From Botryococcus braunii (Eukaryota; Chlorophyta; Trebouxiophyceae): a stretch of DNA of 10,000 nucleotides. This document shows, piece by piece, positions 6,131 to 10,000 of the stretch (positions within the stretch are counted from its first letter, which is position 1; every line of letters begins with the position of its first letter). The DNA is taken from positions 624,702 to 634,701 of the forward strand of contig KV908362.1 in the NCBI GenBank assembly GCA_002005505.1, read 5' to 3'. Made by a program: the position numbers and the translations under genes. The notes under the pieces were generated by a model. It was not told where the DNA came from and did no database searches. It was given only the letters and a program-made list of their open reading frames with translations.

Positions 6131-8115
6131 GTAAGGCTTAGGCTTTGCCACTTTCCTTGAGGTCAGTCCAGCAAAGTTAAGAGCATACTCGAGAGCAGAA
6201 CTGGGCCACAAAATTTACTAGTTTCTAGTGCATCGTTCCTTTCATGCCACCGATAGGCGCTTTTATGGATTTGCAGGTGCATTTGATCTTGTTGGGAAGG
6301 TGTGAGGACTTCAACGGCTCCGATATACGGGAACTGATGGGCCTCGAAGACGGCATAACAGAAATTCCAGACTGGCTGCTGGAACAATTGGGAATGGCAG
6401 ACCCTATTTTGCAAGCCTTATCTGACTATCGAGAGTGTACTAACGAAGCCTTTGAATGTGTTGAAGCTGGTGCAGCTCCGTCAACAGATACTTGCTTCAC
6501 TTTGTGCGTGAAGCGTTCGGTTGGATGTCGGAGCTGTTGTACGTCTGGAAGCTGCTATATTGCATCGTTCAGGACTCACCCACTTGGAACTTGCGAGCCC
6601 TGCCCTCCTTCTCCTCCGGATCCTGTCGAGTGGTAACTCCTCTTAAACCGACATGTGGTCTGCATGTTGTTGAACATCTTGTTAAACTCTTGCCGATGAC
6701 ATACAAGAAAAGATATCAATTCCATCTGATGTGTAGCTGCTTTCTTCATGTATACCTAGGAAGGTGACTATCCTGGTCTTGTATACCAGCCTGCTGGAAT
6801 ATCTCTGTGACTGGGAACACACCCTTGTGAAAGTGGAGAATTGTTTGGCAGAGAGTGACAGGAAGGATCGTAGATAAGGAAGTTTCTGAGTTGCTGCGTA
6901 TGTGCCACAATGGTGCACAGCGGTGTTTAGCACTGCTTCATGCATCGTTTGGAATGTATTATACCTGTGGACGTAGAAGGCAACCAGGGAGGAGGGGCAC
7001 ACATAAGGAGTCCAGGGGAGGCGGTGGCTGTAAGATTAAGTGCTGCTAATGGCTTTGTTCTCTTCCAACTTGCCGGGGTAACCCTCCACCCCCTGTGCCG
7101 GCAATAGCCTTGCAATAGAACTGCTAGACTTTCCTCTGCAGGCACATTGCCCTCCTTCCAAGAAACACTGATGTGGGGCCCAGTGAAGCTTCTACAGATA
7201 TGTCTGCTCCTCTCAACAAATCGTCCAGCAAGGCACCAAACATCTCCAATGAACTGTAGAGGTTTCAAAAAGCATGTGGGGGCTTTAAAAAAAGTGTGCT
7301 TGGGGTTTACAGGGTACCAGAGCCCCCCGACATGGACAATCCTGAAGTCCATTCCTCCCCACCCAACAATATCACATCACCATCGCCAGTTTCATATGGG
7401 CCACCGACTTTTTCTGGTAGCCCTATCTGGAGGATGTACCCGCCACAATTGCTAGGCGGCAACGTACCTCCATTACCTGAATCTTCCCCATTAGTGTCTA
7501 GTCCTTATCCCCCCAGCTTTGAACCACCGCTGATGTATGCTAGGTGTGTTCCTCAATCTTGAAAAACACTGGTCAATCATCATCTAAACTTCCAGAAGGG
7601 CTTGCATGGATGGTCAAACTTTTTAAGGTGCCCTGCATTGCATAATGTCTCTTTGACTCCTGTAAGGCCGCAGTGATTTCAGTAATCCATAAGCCAAGTA
7701 ACTTGCGTTCTGGGCAATCAAGACAACTAGTGGGTCATTGCTACATATATTGAAGCATTGCTGCAATGTCAACTTCTTTTCTCAACCCTTTGTTGGTGAT
7801 GGGACCCTGGAAAGCACTGGACCGTCCGGAGTGAAGTCAGAAACTTATTTTAGTATCATCAACGAGCTCACATAACTGATGTCATACACTTACAGTATAT
7901 TGCTGAATTGCAGTCCTCCGCCTATTGCCTGCCAACTTCAGGATCTCCCACGGTGTGAAGGAGTTACTGTGCCTTCTTTGCCTGGTGTGCACAGTCAGTT
8001 CTAATGTTAAGCTGGCGAGGCTCAGAGAGGATTTTACAGAGCTCCTCTCCAAAATCACAAACTGTGTATTCTTTCCCTTTTGCTGTGGCTTTTACTGTGT
8101 GAGTGTGTGTGGGTG

Positions 8116-8191
<76 letters not shown>

Positions 8192-10000
8192 CGCGCGCGC
8201 GCGTGTGGGTGGTCTGTGTGTGTAAAACCGGGGGGGGGGGGGGGTTCGGGCAGGTTGCTGATGTGTGTGGACTGCTTTCCCTTGCGAAGCGTTACATTGT
8301 AACTTACATGTCAGGTCCAAACCATTTCGTTCCCCTCACTGTTGTCCTTCCAAAAGCAGGTGCCTGAAAATGGATTGGCTGGTGTGGACAAGTCTGCAGA
8401 ACCCTCAGCAGAAACCTTAAAGAAATACGCAAAGCAAGTTCGGCTGCCCCAAGGTGTTTTGAAAATCACATCATTTATTCTGTGATAGTCTCTGGTGGAT
8501 GCTCAAACACGTTTTGCCCATGCAGTACAATGGAAGGAGAGCTTAACACAAGAGGAGGGCGTTCGCTTTGCTGAAGCTGAGTGTAGCTTTTGCCCATGAA
8601 TGCTGCAGGGAAGTGTTGTGGAGATGGCCATGGCTCAGCGACATTTATAACGTTCCATGGGACATCACCATTGCTCTGTATGGCTGACGGCTCTCCAGAC
8701 TGCAGTACGGCTCCCTGGGGCCAAGGCTGTACTGTTTATGATGGAAGCATCGTTATTACGATTGACTCAACCGCCTTTGTGGCTCGCTCCTTGGATCTTG
8801 ATCGGTACATGCAGAGCTTAGGATTTGACACATTAGTGATCATCACAGAGGACCTCCTCATGAAGGCTCCGGCCTCGCAAGAGGCATATATTCCTACATT
8901 AGAGTTGAACCTATTCAGAAATCTGCAGTACATTGGCGGTCTCCTTGCAATTGGAGACTTGACAGACGGAGGGGAGCTCCAAAGACTTCAATCCGTTCCT
9001 GGGCTCCAAAGTGTGAAACATGTTGCGGGCAACTTGGCCTTGATGAGGACATCATTTGTTGATTTGCAGTCCCTTTCAGGACTTAAGTGTGTTGGGCGGA
9101 CGCGGTACCCAAGTGGACCAGAGCTGGCTTGTGACAAATGCGTGACACATGGTCGGGTCTTCCTCAGCGGAAACAGTTTCCTGCGCAGTTATGCCGGACT
9201 TGAAAACTTGGAGAGGGTGGAAACCACTTTCTTGGACTTCGGTGGGCCCCCTGCACCCAGAGAGATGTCGGCTCTGGCAACACTTGCTCGGTGTCCCACC
9301 GCCGATCTCAACATTACAGTTCGCGTCAATATCACCGGCGTCTGTCATGTTCTGACCTCTTGGATAGATATATGTAAGTATATCAGCGGGGAAGACATCT
9401 GTGTTCCCCCATGGCCACTTAATCCACCACTGCCGCCACCACCCATCATGGACATGCTGGAGCCGCCAGCTGCACCCCATGCACCGGATCTGGCACCCCC
9501 ACCGAATCCACCATGGCTCTCACGCCCTCCCACGCCAGTAAGTCTGTCAACCCCTCCCCCTACACCTACACCGCCACCCCCTCCCCCTGCACCAATATCG
9601 CAATCACCTCCACCTGCACCAAGACCCCCACCACCTCCCCCCGCACCAACGCCGTCACCGCCACCCCCTCCCCCTACAAAACCCCCACCTCCTGCTGGAC
9701 CAACGCCACCACCTCCTCCCCCTGTACCAAGACAGCCACCGCCTCCCCCTGCAAAACCGCCACCCCCTCCTGCACCAACACCTCTACCTAATCCCACTGC
9801 AAAACCGCCACCACCTCCCCCTGCACCAACATCGCCGCCACCTCCCCCTGCAAAACCGCCACCCCCTCCTGCACCAACAACGCCACCCCCTCCCCTTGCA
9901 CCGACACCGCCACCCCCTCCCCCTGCAAAACCGCCACCCTTCCCCCCGTCACCAACACCGCCGACCCCTCCTGTACCAACACCGCCACCGCCTCCCCCTG
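6083..10000 (+). CDS. secreted Cys-rich / L-domain / proline-rich glycoprotein gene (multi-exon, runs off window)
   Basis: Proposed exons are 6083-6130, 6277-6632, 7142-7255, 7313-7543, 7942-8098, 8360-8453, 8526-8580 and 8706 to beyond the window. All introns are GT-AG and phases match at every join (0, 2, 2, 2, 0, 1, 2), leaving about 783 codons without a stop. Domain order: signal peptide, cysteine-rich module, Pro/Ser linker with N-glycosylation sequons, an uncertain section, a leucine-rich receptor-L-like domain, then a proline shaft. Such an architecture suits an extracellular matrix or cell-surface hydroxyproline-rich glycoprotein. The joins were picked by eye, so exons at 7942, 8360 and 8526 could be wrong, and extra exons may exist between 6633 and 7141. 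Splitting into two genes is the main alternative. No specific function can be assigned. Confidence 0.5.
6277..6632 (+). CDS. cysteine-rich extracellular module exon
   Basis: Open in frame 1 from the TTTGCAG acceptor to a GTAACT donor at 6633 (phase 2). After the end of the signal peptide it encodes an acidic, mainly helical-looking part with a sequon NGS, the LRR-like phrase ITEIPDWLLEQLG, then a dense cysteine cluster (CFTLCVKRSVGCRSCCTSGS and following Cys residues; 11 Cys in the exon). It ends in CEPCPPSPPDPVE, the first proline-rich residues. The cysteine density, N-terminal hydrophobic segment and proline tail indicate an exported, disulfide-bonded domain. I do not recognise the family. 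An alternative is an unspliced start at ATG 6244 in the same frame. Confidence 0.55.
6633..7141 (+). other. intron or intron-exon-intron stretch with unresolved coding-like frames
   Basis: Taken as one intron it runs from GTAACT to CTCTGCAG. Inside it, an acceptor CCTAG (ending 6759) opens a phase-2 exon that reads KVTILVLYTSLLEYLCDWEH and continues to a TAA at 6875, with a weak GTAGAT donor at 6870. A second frame, open 6831-7049, reads DKEVSELLRMCHNGAQRCLA and further, with a GTAAGA donor at 7030. The first piece fits the previous exon in phase. I could not join either piece onward to 7142 without breaking phase. They may be extra or alternative exons, a decayed exon with a frameshift, or chance. 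Confidence 0.35.
7142..7255 (+). CDS. Ser/Thr/Pro linker exon with sequons
   Basis: The exon follows the best acceptor in the region (TTTCCTCTGCAG, ending at 7141) and ends before GTAGAG at 7256. In phase 2 it reads HIALLPRNTDVGPSEASTDM and SAPLNKSSSKAPNISNE, with sequons NKS and NIS. It is 114 bases long, a multiple of three with phase 2 at both ends, so it is a symmetric module that can be skipped or duplicated without a frameshift. The composition suits an extracellular glycosylated spacer. An overlapping frame stays open to 7455, but its translation lacks that character. Confidence 0.45.
7313..7543 (+). CDS. Pro/Ser-rich linker exon
   Basis: After a 57-base intron (7256-7312, acceptor TTTACAG) the phase-2 frame reads VPEPPDMDNPEVHSSPPNNI and then proline- and serine-rich sequence through SSPYPPSFEPPLMYA. 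It has a sequon NIT and no cysteine. The donor is GTGTGT at 7544. If unspliced there, the frame would stop at TGA 7560-7562. It is 231 bases, again a symmetric 2-2 exon. The region is disordered, probably O-glycosylated and extracellular, continuing the proline-rich end of the cysteine module. Another possible coding piece (frame 2, 7544-7637, reading CSSILKNTGQSSSKLPEGLA) directly follows and is unexplained. Confidence 0.5.
7544..7941 (+). other. proposed intron
   Basis: It is bounded by GTGTGT and AACTTCAG. The first 94 bases stay open in frame 2 and look mildly coding, which leaves open an alternative donor inside the previous exon. From about 7640 to 7925 I see nothing convincing. Confidence 0.35.
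7942..8098 (+). CDS. tentative exon, hydrophobic then basic segment
   Basis: From the acceptor ACTTCAG the phase-2 frame reads ISHGVKELLCLLCLVCTVSS and then NVKLARLREDFTELLSKITN, up to a GTGAGT donor at 8099 that falls exactly on a codon boundary. The first part is hydrophobic and cysteine-containing, the second amphipathic. Beyond the donor the same frame would run into the GT repeat and read as Cys-Val, so it must end before it. An overlapping frame is open for 20 codons from the same acceptor. No family is recognised, and the exon rests mainly on phase agreement with its neighbours. Confidence 0.3.
8119..8202 (+). repeat. (GT)32 followed by (GC)10 compound microsatellite
   Basis: Thirty-two GT units (8119-8182) run without interruption into ten GC units (8183-8202), an alternating purine-pyrimidine tract of more than 80 bases. 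GC alternation is the strongest Z-DNA-forming sequence and GT the next. The tract lies in a proposed intron (8099-8359). Cys-Val and His-Thr open frames across it are artefacts of the repeat. Confidence 0.97.
8230..8244 (+). repeat. G15 homopolymer run
   Basis: Fifteen consecutive G, 28 bases after the GT/GC microsatellite and inside the same proposed intron. It is the only long G run on this strand and has the same length as the three C runs. It could form G-quadruplex-type structures. Confidence 0.95.
8360..8453 (+). CDS. tentative short exon, charged helix-like
   Basis: The phase-0 frame after CAAAAGCAG reads VPENGLAGVDKSAEPSAETL and KKYAKQVRLPQ, ending before a GTGTTT donor at 8454 in phase 1. 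A second acceptor ending at 8314 would lengthen it in the same frame. The translation is hydrophilic with a likely helix. It joins the next exon by a 72-base intron. No family is recognised. Confidence 0.35.
8526..8580 (+). CDS. tentative short exon before the L-domain
   Basis: After the acceptor CCATGCAG, phase 1, it reads VQWKESLTQEEGVRFAEA up to a GTGTAG donor at 8581 (phase 2). A 125-base intron ending in CTGCAG then joins it to 8706 in the correct phase, giving EADTAPWGQGC. Without that splice the frame ends at TGA 8597-8599. Alternatives are that the L-domain frame begins at ATG 8596 or 8680 without this exon, since frame 1 is open from 8587. Confidence 0.35.
8706..10000 (+). CDS. exon with leucine-rich receptor-L-like domain and long proline shaft (incomplete at 3')
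   Basis: Frame 1 stays open for the whole exon and to the window edge. From GQGCTVYDGSIVITIDS (about 8719-8769) it runs through repeated strand-loop units such as LNLFRNLQYIGGLLAIGD, VPGLQSVKHVAGNLALM and GLENLERVETTF. This is the pattern of leucine-rich receptor-L (furin-like L1/L2) domains. Cysteines lie at 8728, 9088, 9130, 9139, 9292, 9343, 9373 and 9400, with sequons in LNITVRVNITG. From 9403 it turns abruptly into a proline-rich region of poly-proline blocks separated by APT, AKP and similar. This resembles hydroxyproline-rich shafts of algal wall glycoproteins, likely an extended rod. Without the upstream join, ATG 8596 or 8680 could start the frame but would leave no signal peptide. 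Confidence 0.8.
9535..10000 (+). repeat. degenerate minisatellite encoding the proline shaft
   Basis: Units of about 24 bases alternate, such as one encoding PPPPPPAK and one encoding PPPPPAPT, with conserved CCGCCACCCCCTCC cores and GCAAAA or GCACCAACA ends. Codon choice is repeated along with the amino acids, so the array probably grew by DNA duplication. It starts loosely near 9535 and is most regular after 9660. On the opposite strand it produces spurious glycine/valine-rich open frames. Confidence 0.85.

Noticed and set aside
7147..7455. 102-codon plus-strand frame across two proposed linker exons
   Set aside because: It stays open through the proposed 57-base intron, but its composition is not coherent and it stops inside the Pro/Ser exon. 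The frame with sequons and proline blocks continues further and matches neighbouring phases.
7925..8367. Open frames running through the GT repeat (Cys-Val) and the opposite His-Thr frame
   Set aside because: The repeat is non-coding. Only the part before the GTGAGT donor at 8099 is kept as a tentative exon.
8547..8687. Alternative frame reading DIYNVPWDITIALYG before the L-domain exon
   Set aside because: Linking it to the L-domain would need a 29-base intron. The direct 8580-to-8706 splice explains the phase with a normal intron length.
9374..9385. GTAAGT donor-like site inside the L-domain exon
   Set aside because: The only nearby acceptor would leave a 12-base intron, and the frame continues cleanly into the proline region without splicing.
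9345..9988. Glycine- and valine-rich minus-strand open frames
   Set aside because: They are antisense shadows of the proline-coding minisatellite.
1..10000. tRNA, rRNA, CRISPR array, bacterial operon or prophage features
   Set aside because: No cloverleaf with A/B boxes, no regularly spaced repeats with unique spacers, and no ribosome-binding-site-led gene runs were seen. The intron structure shows a eukaryotic nuclear locus.

Overview
The window is nuclear DNA of a eukaryote, most probably a green alga. GT-AG introns cut short exons, there are long microsatellites and a decayed non-LTR retrotransposon, CpG is not obviously depleted, and the right end encodes a proline-rich extracellular protein of the kind common in algal cell walls. 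The genus cannot be fixed; prasinophyte-like or charophyte-like algae are guesses.

Layout. (1) 1-916, + strand: the last two exons of an acetyl-CoA synthetase gene (274-342 and 835-916), recognised from the C-terminal active-site lysine motif PKTRSGKIMRR and the tail LGDISTLADPSVVEQL. Positions 1-273 are intron; the intron at 343-834 carries two C15 runs and a long AC tract. (2) 917-about 4460: 3' flank and intergenic DNA with no gene I can defend, but with several perfect palindromes and inverted repeats (2021-2114, 2208-2221, 2761-2778, 3157-3170, 3874-3899, 4267-4323). (3) 4467-5296, - strand: 3' remnant of a LINE-type reverse transcriptase with a zinc-knuckle tail, broken by a frame change. 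Short tandem repeats lie at its broken upstream edge. (4) 5382-6082: intergenic, with a perfect 15-bp hairpin at 5883-5915. (5) 6083 to the window end, + strand: a multi-exon gene for a secreted protein. I reconstruct a signal peptide split by an intron, a cysteine-rich module, a Pro/Ser linker with N-glycosylation sites, a less certain helical or hydrophobic section, a leucine-rich receptor-L-like domain, and a long poly-proline shaft that runs off the window.

The two protein genes are functionally unrelated: central acetate metabolism upstream, a cell-surface or wall glycoprotein downstream. In the downstream gene eight exons can be chained with GT-AG borders and matching phases, keeping an open frame of about 783 codons. 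I chose the joins by eye, so the middle exons are provisional. The final exon, the first two exons and the acetyl-CoA synthetase exons are the best supported calls.
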